A stretch of 64,000 nt of DNA from CAYVAP01 sp964521065 (GCA_964521065.1 CAZFPQ010000001.1:25752-89751); one strand, 5' to 3'; counted from the stretch's first letter, positions 25,601-34,525 are shown. Program-made: numbers and translations. Notes: generated by a model from the sequence alone, not told the origin.

Positions 25601-28522
25601 CAAATAGACATTGCCCTTCTTTTCAAAATTGGCGAAGCTGATTTTCTACGCCTCTATCCAGGATATCAATTTAACCTTCACCAATTGCCTCCCGGATATT
25701 ATCGCTATCTGGGCTGGGAGGGGCAAGAGCAATATTTCATCCTAGATTCATTACACATCCAAGCAAACGGTAGATCCTTCATCCGCCTGGATAGCTTGCC
25801 CTGGCAAATCACCGACTCTTTAAGTAGAGCGCTTTATTTCCAATCCATACAAAGGTGGTCAGACAGGACCATGAGCGATTCTATGAAGCAGCAACTAAAG
25901 GGATTGGGTTATTTTATAAGTAATCAAAAAACGGGGAGAATTAGGTTTGGGGCACAAATAGTGGATTCAGAATCCCGTGAGCCTCTATTAGGCGCAACTT
26001 TAAGGGTACAAAATCTTAGGCAAGAAACTATTGGAGGAACTTATTCAGATGTAGATGGCATGGTCCATTTGGAAATCCCACCTGGGGCGACCGTCGAGGT
26101 CAGCTACATAGGGTATGAAACCAAAGTCATTTATCCCGCCGAGTTTATAAATAGGCAAATTGAGTTAATCCCTAAAATCGAATTGGAACCCTTCAAGGGA
26201 GCACTAGAAGAAGTCGTAATTGTTGGATATGGTACTCAAAAAGTGACTGGTCTTACTGGAGCGGTAAGTGTTGTAAGCAATATCCCATCGATCAAAATCA
26301 AGGGCATAAGCAGCATCTCCGGCAGTCAGACAGACCTAATCCACCGCAATTCTGACTCTAGTCCCCGTCAACTATATTTGGTAGATGGTGTGGTGGTAGA
26401 GGACCTATCTTTTTTAGCTGAAACACAAATCGCTAGTCTGGACGTCCTTTCTTCAGCAGGTGCTACCGCCATCTACGGCTCACGGGCCAGCCAAGGCGTC
26501 ATCATGGTTACTACTCAAAATGGGGCTAATATTCCGCCTGATAAGGTCTCTGAAGATTTTTCTGAAATTCCTCTTTTGCCCATAGAACAAACCCCATCCA
26601 AATTGAGAAGCAACTTTGATGACTTAGCCTACTGGCAGCCTGCTCTGCGAACTGATCAATCGGGCCGGGCCCATTTTAAGGTTCAATTCCCTGATGACAT
26701 CACCCGCTGGGAGCAGTTTGGTCTTGCTTATGATGCCAAAAGCCGACGCATGGGAGCCACCCAAAGAGGGACTCCTAGCTTCCAATCTTTCATGGCCGAG
26801 CTCAGTATGCCTCGTTTTTTGGTGGCGGGAGACCGTACCACTGTATTCGGCAAGGTTAGAAACCTTACTTCGGATACCCTGCCCGCTGAACTGAGCTTCC
26901 AAAGTGCCGATAGCAGTTACTCCACCAAGTCTCTTGAACTTGGCCCCAATGCCTTGGATACCCTGGCCATCACTGCACCCAAGGAGTCTGATTCCCTAGC
27001 CCTGATGTTTCGCTTAGACCTCCCTACGCAGAACTATTTTGATGGTGAGGATCGGTCTATTCCTGTGTACCCCCGGGGGGATCGAGTCTCCGAGGGGTAC
27101 TTTTTTCTTTTAGCAGGAGACAGCAATGTCACCGTTAGCCTGCCTCCAGGCCAAGTAACCCTCAAGGCAATCGCCAGTCCTTTGGGGCTATTACAAGATG
27201 AGTTGGAACACATTGGTCGCTATCGCTTTCTCTGTAACGAGCAAGCTGCCTCTAAGCTCAAAGCCTTGCTGGCGAAGCAGCGCATTTCTGAAGCCATGGG
27301 AGAGGAATTCCGCCAAAAGCGAGAGGTGCGCAAGTTGATCAGCCATCTTCTAAAAGGCAGAAACCAAGATCAGCTCTGGGGTTGGTGGTCACAAAATGTG
27401 ACGTCCTATTGGATCAGCAACCACGTGATAGAAGCGCTTCTTTCGGCCCAAGCCTTGGATTACGAAGTAGCCCTCAACCTATCACCCCTAGCCCTCCACC
27501 TCACGTATCAGCTCACAGCTCCTCCTTTCAGTGCTTCTCGGCAGATCGAGCTCTTAGAGTCCCTACATCAGATGGGACATCCGCTAGACTTCAAAACCTA
27601 CCTGGATAGTTTAGATGCAGATATCAGCCTCTCACTCAGTGATCACTTCCGGGTACAGCGCCTGAGGCAGCAGCTTAACCTGACCTACCAGCTGGATACC
27701 CTCCGCAAATATCAACAGCAGAGTGTATATCAGGAATTATTTTGGACTTCTGATGGGCATCGCCTGCGGCATGGCTCCATCGAAACTACCCTATTGGCTT
27801 ACCAATTGCTGAAAGAAGATGGGAACTCCCCTCAGGATCTCCTTCGCATTCAAGCTTGGCTATTGAGGCAAAGAGGTCCGAAAGGATGGGCAAACACTTA
27901 TGCGTCTATTCGAGTAGTGGAAACCTTATTGCCTGACTTATTAAAAGAGAAAGCCCCACCTAGTCCACCTAAACTGTTTATACAGTCAGATAGCTACCAA
28001 GACTCCCTTACCCGTTTCCCAGGAGAAGTAAGCTGGGAGAATTCTTCGGAGATCACCTTGCAACAACGTGGAAAATTGCCAATGTATGCTTCCCTGATTC
28101 AGGAACGCTATGAGCTTGTGCCTGTTGCTGACAGCACCTACTTCAGTCTTAAGAGTTGGCTAAATGAAGAAGAAGCTCCCGACACATCGCTACGGGTGGG
28201 AAATCCCTGTTCACTTAATGTAGAGATCTCCTCTTTCAGGAGCGCGGAGTATGTGCTGGTCGAAATTCCTATTCCAGCAGGCTGCAGCTACCTAGAATCT
28301 GATCTAAGTACCAATCGATACGAGGTGTACCGAGAAAAGCGAAAAGATCGGGTAGTTATCTGCTGCCGTCGTTTACCCATCGGCAAGCATCTATTTTCCG
28401 TCTCTCTCCAGCCTCGCTTTCCTGGCACTTACGTATTAAACCCTGCGCGAGTGGAAGAAATGTACTTCCCGACGATATTCGGACGAACGGCACCTAAATC
28501 ATTGAAGATTTATTCACCATAG
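22619..28522 (+). CDS. Alpha-2-macroglobulin family protein with embedded CarboxypepD_reg and SusC-type plug domains
   Basis: Giant exported protein (1967 residues from the ATG at 22619, with signal peptide QLLLSLLSLILIGNHYALAQ). The N-terminal third has macroglobulin-like domains (YLALDKPRHRPGDSVRIKAV near residue 240). Near 1104-1190 comes a CarboxypepD_reg-like domain (GAQIVDSESREPLLGATL). It is followed at about 1195-1290 by a TonB plug domain with EEVVIVGYGTQK and the SusC/RagA signature IYGSRASQGVIMVTT. After it the core resumes with the A2M domain (DDLAYWQPALRTD near 1330). The thioester motif is CNEQ (Cys1539) in place of the usual CGEQ, with Cys and Gln retained. The C-terminal receptor-binding-like domain ends the protein. 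No outer-membrane barrel follows the plug. Likely a periplasmic or surface protease-trapping protein; the plug may dock to a TonB or SusD-like partner (inference). Longer upstream starts run into the terminator. Confidence 0.88.
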   Translation: MKQLLLSLLSLILIGNHYALAQPIPKAQSPWRYAFKLSEESILKVLENGVGSPQISVLGQPVDSTQEESPKSLTSPGYYLWVRGVGGQETRELISVYRWHAYVVNNDRDLMIAVFDSAGKTISEAELTIGKTRLPFDPQSQTYRIKKSRREGLLQVTHQGYRDYYQLDARKGKITLLRIGKRLLYIPPISWVWWFPYRFVSDVVKSIQNYYPQGWVRWVSNRFDPEYYREKRERNYQGYLALDKPRHRPGDSVRIKAVLLDKKARPVEHLLKLYLVEGYRERKFIAELPPYRPGCYQFSWLPHDSLQLKLDQRYQLQLLDPKETKALSEYFRYEEYELSGLEAQFELTEKIQHRGQSLTLTARLFDENRLNVPGAKLKLAVMPGKVRSQVPERLFIPDVLWEHEQTLDPLGETIIQLSDSVFPSADLSYELIAEFFTVDGERIEKRESISFLNHTYWLSLEEKGDSLRGFWMGKNPPQTTATLISDLATGQYIEEQVPLPFQRPLDLKVDRYTLIEGVEQASLQPSSSQVQVASQWIADTLTIQMDNPLGLPIWYQLFQGKNNSLTGYTMGELDTVWVTSPRKDYFLSVSYLWRGEIVKKEYHLGFDAEKLEVEIQTPAKVYPGQTVELAVAVKDAEGRPIPNVDVLAYGLTSKFDPSLPTIPNLGPPVTQRKSFNTFQLDQSEGQGRAPLDYAHWQSQFRLDSLLAYQFLYPGDSLFTYAVPTSDSSTQLALYAIDSGRVQPSLWMYLDGKPFYLDLADNRFGYTQPVNPGWHQAKLYTYTHRITLDSFFIPKDHLFILSLDQDQFQGSQARTFKQVSDYEVRQLAAHLMPAERFPESSHAYLKQGPRIFPMSVPNTNPSWYEKVYLSESYLGPIQPGSYKVHLPGQFELQSDFEGGFSYEFSPQLVKMKSWEVDLKKIRSRLSLGNPKSWENHWPNFAWTESNQLLAHETLLDKGLYHSFKFHPHQATEQGFGQLVLNLEEVRVTPLSAHHPQIDIALLFKIGEADFLRLYPGYQFNLHQLPPGYYRYLGWEGQEQYFILDSLHIQANGRSFIRLDSLPWQITDSLSRALYFQSIQRWSDRTMSDSMKQQLKGLGYFISNQKTGRIRFGAQIVDSESREPLLGATLRVQNLRQETIGGTYSDVDGMVHLEIPPGATVEVSYIGYETKVIYPAEFINRQIELIPKIELEPFKGALEEVVIVGYGTQKVTGLTGAVSVVSNIPSIKIKGISSISGSQTDLIHRNSDSSPRQLYLVDGVVVEDLSFLAETQIASLDVLSSAGATAIYGSRASQGVIMVTTQNGANIPPDKVSEDFSEIPLLPIEQTPSKLRSNFDDLAYWQPALRTDQSGRAHFKVQFPDDITRWEQFGLAYDAKSRRMGATQRGTPSFQSFMAELSMPRFLVAGDRTTVFGKVRNLTSDTLPAELSFQSADSSYSTKSLELGPNALDTLAITAPKESDSLALMFRLDLPTQNYFDGEDRSIPVYPRGDRVSEGYFFLLAGDSNVTVSLPPGQVTLKAIASPLGLLQDELEHIGRYRFLCNEQAASKLKALLAKQRISEAMGEEFRQKREVRKLISHLLKGRNQDQLWGWWSQNVTSYWISNHVIEALLSAQALDYEVALNLSPLALHLTYQLTAPPFSASRQIELLESLHQMGHPLDFKTYLDSLDADISLSLSDHFRVQRLRQQLNLTYQLDTLRKYQQQSVYQELFWTSDGHRLRHGSIETTLLAYQLLKEDGNSPQDLLRIQAWLLRQRGPKGWANTYASIRVVETLLPDLLKEKAPPSPPKLFIQSDSYQDSLTRFPGEVSWENSSEITLQQRGKLPMYASLIQERYELVPVADSTYFSLKSWLNEEEAPDTSLRVGNPCSLNVEISSFRSAEYVLVEIPIPAGCSYLESDLSTNRYEVYREKRKDRVVICCRRLPIGKHLFSVSLQPRFPGTYVLNPARVEEMYFPTIFGRTAPKSLKIYSP

Positions 28523-28548
28523 AACTCACCCATTCCTGGGTTATAAAC

Positions 28549-29163
28549 CTAAACCGATTCTTTCCTCAACTCCATCATCCGAGCCAGATACTTCCCCAAC
28601 ACATCAAACTCTAGATTCACCTGATCACCGCTTTGGAGATCCCGAAAACCTGTATGTTCATAGGTATAAGGGATGATGGTCACGGAAAAACGATCACGCA
28701 AAGCCTTAACCACCGTCAGGCTTACGCCGCTGATGCACACGGAGCCTTTGTCTACCAGCAAATGGGCAAACTCCGTGGGAAAAGAAAAATGAAAGTTCCA
28801 GGAGCCGTCTACTTCCTCTACGGACAGTACTTCTCCGGTAGCGTCTACATGCCCTTGGACAAAATGGCCATCTACCCGGGCATTGGCGCGCATGCTGCGC
28901 TCGAGGTTGACCCTGCGTCCTAGCTCCCAGCTACCCAGGTGAGATTTTTTCAAGGTTTCCTCTACCGCCGTGACGGTGTAAGTTGTATGCTGATCCGTTA
29001 CTTCCAATAATTGGGTCACGGTCAAGCAGACCCCATCGTGGGCGATGCTTTGGTCGACTCTGATTGGTTCATCGAAGGGAGCCCGCAAGGTGAAAATGCG
29101 GTTGCTCCCTTCGATCTGTATATCAAGAATTTCGCCTGTAAATTCTACTATCCCTGTAAACAT
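28549..29163 (-). CDS. ribE: Riboflavin synthase, alpha subunit
   Basis: Cytoplasmic enzyme that dismutates two 6,7-dimethyl-8-ribityllumazines to riboflavin. The start MFTGIVEFTGEI is diagnostic of the family. Two tandem lumazine-binding repeats are seen, the first with SIAHDGVCLTVT and the second with VDKGSVCISGVSLTVV, plus ARVDGHFVQGHVD between them. At 204 residues it is full length. No other riboflavin genes or FMN riboswitch are adjacent; the neighbour upstream on the same strand is a T9SS substrate 35 bases away, which may be transcribed with it by read-through. Confidence 0.96.
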   Translation of the reverse strand: MFTGIVEFTGEILDIQIEGSNRIFTLRAPFDEPIRVDQSIAHDGVCLTVTQLLEVTDQHTTYTVTAVEETLKKSHLGSWELGRRVNLERSMRANARVDGHFVQGHVDATGEVLSVEEVDGSWNFHFSFPTEFAHLLVDKGSVCISGVSLTVVKALRDRFSVTIIPYTYEHTGFRDLQSGDQVNLEFDVLGKYLARMMELRKESV

Positions 29164-29197
29164 GGTCTAAGTCCGTTGATAATGCTTCTACTGAGAA

Positions 29198-32131
29198 CTA
29201 TCGCAGCAAGGTGATAAAGCCTTTCAAGGTAACGGGTATGTTGCCTCCTAGGCTGCGCTCCTCATAACGCAATACGTAGTAATATGTTCCTACCGCAGCA
29301 GGGCGACCCGTTCTTTGTTCGCGGCCATCCCATAAGTCGGTGATAGAGCCGGTTGTACGCGCCATTTGACGGCCCCAACGATCAAAGATCAAGCATTCCA
29401 CCAACACCACATCACGGTTTTCTGCTGGCCGCAACACATCGTTGAATCCGTCTCCGTTGGGCGTAAAAACGTTAGACATAGTCAACGAAGGGCAGAAATC
29501 TACACAGTAAGGTGTCCCTGGATCACTGGTATTGCCTAGGGAGTCGGTAATCGTGACGGCGTAACATCCAGCAAATTCCTCGCCTCGGTCTTCGAAACGG
29601 ATTAGGAGCATGGTATCAGTTCCAAAATCCTGGTAGTCAATGCGGCGCAGCTCTCGGTAAGGTCCTTCTTCATTGTTGGCAAACAAAAGTGTGAAGTAGG
29701 AAGCATCATCGGCACATTCCGTCTCAGTCTTGGTGACCGTCAAGGTATGCAAAAGGGTCTCGCAATCACCTTCTCCCACAATGGTCGGTGGGCAGGGAGG
29801 CTCATCATCTTGTGCAAAATCACATGCTTGCTGAGAATCGTTGATCAGGGGATCTTCAATCTCTGGTAGCCCATAGCTGCCAATGGCACGAATAAAGTAA
29901 CAATATTGCACCTGAGGGTTGAGGTTTTCATCACGGTAGGTATGTAGATTGGCTCCAGTGCCAGCCACCAAAGTCACCACATTAAAAGGCCCTCCATTGT
30001 CAGAACGCCATATCTCATACTCCGAATTCCGCCAAGGTACATAATCGGTCCACGTGAGATCGATATAATTGCTCCCGCCTCCCTCTGCTTCTAAGAACAC
30101 TGTAGACGCTAAGTTGGTCCCGTCGCTAGTTTGGATTCTTTCTCCATCTTCTGAGAACACCTCTATCCGATAATTGTACCCACGCGTCTCTGTATCAAGG
30201 TTCATATCGACGAAGGTCGTATCCTCATAGTTTTGCCGGGCAATCTCTATGGCGGGAAAGCCATTGTTGTTAGCCCGGTAAATTCTATAAGTATAAGGCC
30301 CTTGATAAATCAGGTCTACCACAGGCTGCGTCCAACGAAGCCCCACCTCTCCGCTGCTAACAGAAGTAGAGTTCACCCCAATGCTATCATTCAATATGTA
30401 TATAGGTGAATTTTCTAAGTCCAGACAGGCGTCAGTTGCACAGCTTTCGGTGATGGGAATCCCAGGCAGGTTGGGATCTGTAAAGACAGCCGTAATGGCG
30501 TAACAGATACTATCTCCCAGTCGGTCGGGAATATCCCTGAGGGAGTCTATATAAATAATGTTGGCCCAACCTTGTACAGAATCAATCAATTGGAAACCAG
30601 CCTCCTCCGGAGTCATTTCACAGCAAATCGAATCTTGGGCAAATGTCGCCCCCAAGGTTTTTCGGTAGATCTTGTATCCCCAAGCTCGTTCTTCACAGAT
30701 GGTTGGATCCCAACTTAAGCGGAAACTCCGATTGCCTCGATCAATGGTCAAATTACTAGGCGGTGGGGGAATCACCCTGATCTCCACCGCAGCGTTAGCC
30801 GTAAGGGTAGCATTTCCAGGGATGTTATTATAGTTGCGGTTATCATTGGCAAAAAAGTCGACCTGATAATGCTGCCCCCTCACATTGTCGCAGTCCGTTT
30901 GCCAAAATACGGTTCCCTTGATGGAATCTGGATCAGAGTTAAAATTATCTGCGTTATTTGTTGCCTGAGGTAAGGTTGTATAAGGGCGGTTGGGCTGAGG
31001 GCCCAAGTCTACGATCAGCCCATCGAGGGTGGCGGGATTGTCAACTGAAAAAGGGCCATTCTCTCCCAAGCCTCCATTGTTCAAATCTAGATACAAGCTA
31101 TCAGTGCTATCAGGGTCCCAAGCGACGAAGTCAAAAGTCACACTTTGTCCGGCATAGACACAGGTATCGGTAATGGTTTCGATGATGGGCGGATTGTTGT
31201 CACATGGCTGTACCTCTACCGCAACATCACGGAGCACTGTCCCAATTAATACCCCACTACGCCATTCCTGAATCTCTATACCAAAGTTATATACCCCCGC
31301 TTGCTGGGGAGTATTCCAAGTGACGATACCTGTAACGGGATTAATGGTAAAAGTAGAGGTTCCAAAGCCGGGATCTTGGGGGAAACGATATCCACGGACG
31401 GTATCGGGATTAAGGGGTGGATTAAAAGGCTCCGCAGGATCAAAGTTGAACGAAGGCCGAATCACAAAGCTCAAAGAGTCCCCGTCTGGATCTAGGGCTC
31501 CAGGGTTATGGGTCCAAATTTTCCCAATACACGCATCGTCCAAAGGTTCATTTAACAGGATAGGCGTACTATTAAAGCCAAGAATTGGAGGGGGAATAAA
31601 CAATTCAGTAAAAACTGCAAAGGCTTCGTCGGTTGGGTTTACGATGTTGACTACCGTTGCATTTCTGGCTACATCAGAGTAGGCCAAGACATATCGACCA
31701 GGTCCTGGGAAGGTGTATCGAACGGTATAAATGTTTCGCTTGATGGTCCCCTTGACAGGAACTCCATTAAACGCTGTTCCAATGGTACATTCCGTATTGG
31801 GAATTCCGGTCATACGAGGTCCATTGGCTCGGGGTACCTCTTCCAAGATTGCCAGGGGAGTTTGAGAACCCGAGCCTGAATCAAACACATAGATATCTGC
31901 AGAACAGCGATCTACTCCAGCAGGAGCCGGATCGGTATAAGTGGTAAGGGTAATGATATAAGTATTGGGATTGCCCGCACTGGTATCTCTTGCAGCAGTT
32001 ATCTGCCCTGCTAGGTTATGGGTAGCGTGGAGCGAATAAGGCCCCAAAAAGACAAAAAGTATACATACTAATAAGCCAGGCGCAATCTTGGATAGGTGTT
32101 TAAGTAGGTAGGACCACTCTTTGATCATCAT
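29198..32131 (-). CDS. Large secreted protein with T9SS type B (gliding-motility) C-terminal domain
   Basis: Exported surface protein of about 977 residues. The start at 32131 gives a signal peptide (hydrophobic core PGLLVCILFVFLGPYSLHA); a longer frame from 32170 adds 13 residues. The body has beta-sandwich domains: a cadherin-like or Ig-like part (GALDPDGDSLSFVIRPSF, FVAWDPDSTDSLYLDL) and fibronectin-type III-like parts near 470-790 (LTIDRGNRSFRLSWDP, YIDLTWTDYVPWRNSEYEI). The last 90 residues are the gliding-motility-associated sorting domain (NVFTPNGDGFNDVLRP, IFDRWGR, LWDGR, GTYYYVLRY), which directs transport by the type IX secretion system and surface attachment. The ligand is unknown; adhesin-like roles are common. 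No secretion-machinery genes are in the window. Confidence 0.92.
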   Translation of the reverse strand: MMIKEWSYLLKHLSKIAPGLLVCILFVFLGPYSLHATHNLAGQITAARDTSAGNPNTYIITLTTYTDPAPAGVDRCSADIYVFDSGSGSQTPLAILEEVPRANGPRMTGIPNTECTIGTAFNGVPVKGTIKRNIYTVRYTFPGPGRYVLAYSDVARNATVVNIVNPTDEAFAVFTELFIPPPILGFNSTPILLNEPLDDACIGKIWTHNPGALDPDGDSLSFVIRPSFNFDPAEPFNPPLNPDTVRGYRFPQDPGFGTSTFTINPVTGIVTWNTPQQAGVYNFGIEIQEWRSGVLIGTVLRDVAVEVQPCDNNPPIIETITDTCVYAGQSVTFDFVAWDPDSTDSLYLDLNNGGLGENGPFSVDNPATLDGLIVDLGPQPNRPYTTLPQATNNADNFNSDPDSIKGTVFWQTDCDNVRGQHYQVDFFANDNRNYNNIPGNATLTANAAVEIRVIPPPPSNLTIDRGNRSFRLSWDPTICEERAWGYKIYRKTLGATFAQDSICCEMTPEEAGFQLIDSVQGWANIIYIDSLRDIPDRLGDSICYAITAVFTDPNLPGIPITESCATDACLDLENSPIYILNDSIGVNSTSVSSGEVGLRWTQPVVDLIYQGPYTYRIYRANNNGFPAIEIARQNYEDTTFVDMNLDTETRGYNYRIEVFSEDGERIQTSDGTNLASTVFLEAEGGGSNYIDLTWTDYVPWRNSEYEIWRSDNGGPFNVVTLVAGTGANLHTYRDENLNPQVQYCYFIRAIGSYGLPEIEDPLINDSQQACDFAQDDEPPCPPTIVGEGDCETLLHTLTVTKTETECADDASYFTLLFANNEEGPYRELRRIDYQDFGTDTMLLIRFEDRGEEFAGCYAVTITDSLGNTSDPGTPYCVDFCPSLTMSNVFTPNGDGFNDVLRPAENRDVVLVECLIFDRWGRQMARTTGSITDLWDGREQRTGRPAAVGTYYYVLRYEERSLGGNIPVTLKGFITLLR

Positions 32132-32373
32132 GTCAAAACGGTAAGGTGTGTTGGGGTAGCCAAAAGGCAAAAAGAAGGGCAGTTTAGGCGCAGAGAGCTA
32201 AGAATATACCACATACAACGATGTTGTACAATGTAAGTTTTCATCCCTCTTGCATTCCTAGAATGGAGTGCTTGTAGGCAATTTCTACTTCTTTAGATAT
32301 TCGGTTGCATATTGCTGCAAAAAATCCGTAATTGCACGACCATTTCAGAGACCTAAGGCATACTATAAAAATA

Positions 32374-32823
32374 ATGGATTCCAGAAGCTATAAAACGCTG
32401 TCGGCTAACCGTGCCAATTCCGGCAAAAAGTGGGTCCTCGTGGACGTAGAGGGCAAAGTGCTAGGCCGGGCCGCCAGTGAGATCGCCATGATCCTCCGGG
32501 GTAAAAACAAGCCTAACTTCACCCCACACGCCGATTGTGGAGACAACGTGATCGTCATCAATGCGGAGAAGGTTCGCCTTACAGGCAACAAACTTTCTCA
32601 GAAAGAATACATTCGCCACACGGGATATCCCGGTGGTCAGCGAGTAACCACCGCGCAAGAGATGCTAGACAAGCATCCTGAGCGCTTGGTAGAGAAAGCC
32701 GTTCGCGGCATGCTCCCCAAAAACAAACTGGGGAACCAACTTTATACCAATTTACGGGTTTACGTAGGGTCTGAGCATCCACATGAAGCTCAGGCACCTG
32801 AGGTACATGAACTCAAAGCATAG
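32374..32823 (+). CDS. rplM: 50S ribosomal protein L13
   Basis: Large-subunit ribosomal protein, 149 residues. Motifs include WVLVDVEGKVLGRAASEIA, GDNVIVINAEKVRLTG, KEYIRHTGYPGG, AVRGMLPKNKLG and LRVYVGSEHPHEAQ. The ATG at 32374 matches the family start; the frame is open to a TTG at 32332. It is first in the rplM-rpsI-rpsB cluster with gaps of 17 and 21 bases. The start is preceded by an A-rich stretch rather than a Shine-Dalgarno, as usual for Bacteroidota ribosomal genes. TTGC and TAATTGCA 20 bases apart just upstream (about 32304-32335) may be the promoter. Confidence 0.98.
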   Translation: MDSRSYKTLSANRANSGKKWVLVDVEGKVLGRAASEIAMILRGKNKPNFTPHADCGDNVIVINAEKVRLTGNKLSQKEYIRHTGYPGGQRVTTAQEMLDKHPERLVEKAVRGMLPKNKLGNQLYTNLRVYVGSEHPHEAQAPEVHELKA

Positions 32824-32840
32824 TTATCCATTCCTTCCAC

Positions 32841-33233
32841 ATGAGCCAAGTCGTAACTGTCGGACGTCGTAAGACTGCAGTAGCCCGGGTGTTTCTAAAT
32901 GAAGCAGGTACCGGTAACTTTAAGATCAATCAACGATCTCTCGAGACTCACTTTCCTTTGGATTTGTTGCAACTGAAAGTGAAAGATCCTTTTCGTATTT
33001 TGGATTTGAACTTAGGTGAGTTCGATATCAAAGTAAACGTGCAAGGCGGTGGAATCACCGGTCAAGCTGAAGCCGTTAGGTTAGGTATTGCTCGCGCCTT
33101 GATCGAAGTAAACGAAGAATATCGCCCCGCCCTGAAGCATGCTGGTCTACTTACCCGTGATGCCCGCAAGGTGGAGCGTAAGAAATACGGTCGCAAAAAA
33201 GCTCGTAAGAGCACTCAATTCTCCAAACGATAA
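32841..33233 (+). CDS. rpsI: 30S ribosomal protein S9
   Basis: Small-subunit ribosomal protein, 130 residues. VGRRKTAVARVFL at the start, GGGITGQAEAVRLGIARAL in the middle and the basic tail RKKYGRKKARKSTQFSKR, whose last Lys-Arg reaches the P-site tRNA, are all intact. Second gene of the L13-S9-S2 cluster. Confidence 0.98.
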   Translation: MSQVVTVGRRKTAVARVFLNEAGTGNFKINQRSLETHFPLDLLQLKVKDPFRILDLNLGEFDIKVNVQGGGITGQAEAVRLGIARALIEVNEEYRPALKHAGLLTRDARKVERKKYGRKKARKSTQFSKR

Positions 33234-33254
33234 ATCCTATAGGGACCCAACCAT

Positions 33255-34049
33255 ATGGAGCAGCCTACTTATCAATCATTATTGGACGCTGGTGTTCACT
33301 TTGGCCATCTCAAGAAGAAGTGGAACCCCCAGATGTCACCTTATATTTTTATGGAGCGCAATGGTATTCATATCATTGATTTGAACAAAACGCTCCGCAT
33401 GCTAGACGAGGCCGCCAAAGCTGCCAAGCAACTAGCTATCTCCGGCCGCAAGATTCTTTTTGTTGCTACCAAAAAGCAAGCGCAAGAGATCGTAGAAATG
33501 GAGGCCAAGCGCGTGAACATGCCTTTCGTAACCGAGCGTTGGTTGGGAGGAATGTTGACCAACTTCGCCACTGTCCGTAAGTCCATCAAGCAGATGAAAA
33601 ACATCGAAAAGATGAAGACTGACGGCACCTTTGAGCGCATCAACAAGAAGGAGCGTCTCATGCTCACCCGCGACCAAGCTAAATTAGAGAAAGTACTTGG
33701 GGGAATCTCTGACCTGAATCGCCTGCCATCGGCTCTATTTATCGTGGATATCCACAAAGAGCACATCGCGGTTGCGGAGGCCAGGAACCTCAACATTCCT
33801 ACCATTGCCATGGTAGACACCAATAGCAATCCTAATTTGGTTGACTTTCCTATTCCTGCTAATGATGACGCGACCAAGTCTATTCAATTGGTCATCCGTA
33901 CCATCACAGATGCCATCGCTGAAGGGTTGGAAGAGCGCAAAAAGCGTCGCGAAGAAGATCGCGTGAAGCACGAAGCTAAGCGCCAAAAGGCTGCAGAAGC
34001 CAATAAGGCAGGAGAAACAGTCGCTTCTGAAGGTACTCCCGCAGAATAA
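33255..34049 (+). CDS. rpsB: 30S ribosomal protein S2
   Basis: Small-subunit ribosomal protein, 264 residues. Family blocks include LLDAGVHFGHLKKKWNPQM, RKILFVATKKQAQEIV, ERWLGGMLTNFATVRKSI and PTIAMVDTNSNPNLVDFPIP. The C-terminal tail is charged and Ala/Glu-rich and slightly longer than in E. coli. In most bacteria tsf follows rpsB; here a strong terminator follows 25 bases after the stop, and EF-Ts is not in the window. Confidence 0.98.
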   Translation: MEQPTYQSLLDAGVHFGHLKKKWNPQMSPYIFMERNGIHIIDLNKTLRMLDEAAKAAKQLAISGRKILFVATKKQAQEIVEMEAKRVNMPFVTERWLGGMLTNFATVRKSIKQMKNIEKMKTDGTFERINKKERLMLTRDQAKLEKVLGGISDLNRLPSALFIVDIHKEHIAVAEARNLNIPTIAMVDTNSNPNLVDFPIPANDDATKSIQLVIRTITDAIAEGLEERKKRREEDRVKHEAKRQKAAEANKAGETVASEGTPAE

Positions 34050-34074
34050 ATCTGCTTCTGATAAATGGATAACG

Positions 34075-34105
34075 GCGGTCAGCTTTTTAGCTGACCGCTT
34101 TTTTT
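34075..34105 (+). terminator. Terminator after rpsB
   Basis: Perfect 10-bp stem GCGGTCAGCT (34075-34084) with AGCTGACCGC (34089-34098), loop of four T, then seven T residues. It ends the L13-S9-S2 transcription unit. Confidence 0.92.
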
Positions 34106-34141
34106 ACGTCCTCACCTACCATACCAATAAAGCTGGTTTAA

Positions 34142-34525
34142 ATGGCTGAACACAATGACTTAGGAAAATTTGGCGAAGACCTCGCATTAGAGCTGTTAGA
34201 GGCAAAGGGATACCATGTATTAGATCGCAACTACCGATTCAAGCGAGCCGAGATAGACTTGGTGGCCCTGATGCTAGATCCAGGGGAGTTGGTATTCGTA
34301 GAGGTAAAGACTCGCCGGGGCAAACTCTGGGGTGAGCCAGAATTGGCGGTAAACCAACAGAAAAAGAAACAAATGTTTATCGCGGCAGACGCCTACCTAC
34401 ATGAAAAGCAGATGCGGAACGTGCCCTGCCGGTTCGATATCATCTCTGTGATTGTTCCAGAGCAAGGTGACCCAATATTCCATCACATTGAAGATGCATT
34501 CAGGCGGATGGATTCTTCTTGGTGA
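34142..34525 (+). CDS. yraN: YraN family protein (UPF0102, endonuclease-like)
   Basis: A 127-residue protein of the YraN/UPF0102 family with the PD-(D/E)XK-like nuclease core: GKFGEDLALELLEAKGYHVL, RNYRFKRAEIDLVAL and VFVEVKTRRGKLWGEP. The acidic and lysine residues of the core (Glu in EDLA, Asp in EIDL, Glu-Val-Lys) are intact. The family is very widely conserved but its role is uncertain, with suggested links to recombination or DNA processing. It sits between the S2 terminator and rpsA. Confidence 0.92.
   Translation: MAEHNDLGKFGEDLALELLEAKGYHVLDRNYRFKRAEIDLVALMLDPGELVFVEVKTRRGKLWGEPELAVNQQKKKQMFIAADAYLHEKQMRNVPCRFDIISVIVPEQGDPIFHHIEDAFRRMDSSW

Noticed and set aside
33368..33877. 169-codon minus-strand frame inside rpsB
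   Set aside because: Antisense shadow of a ribosomal protein gene.
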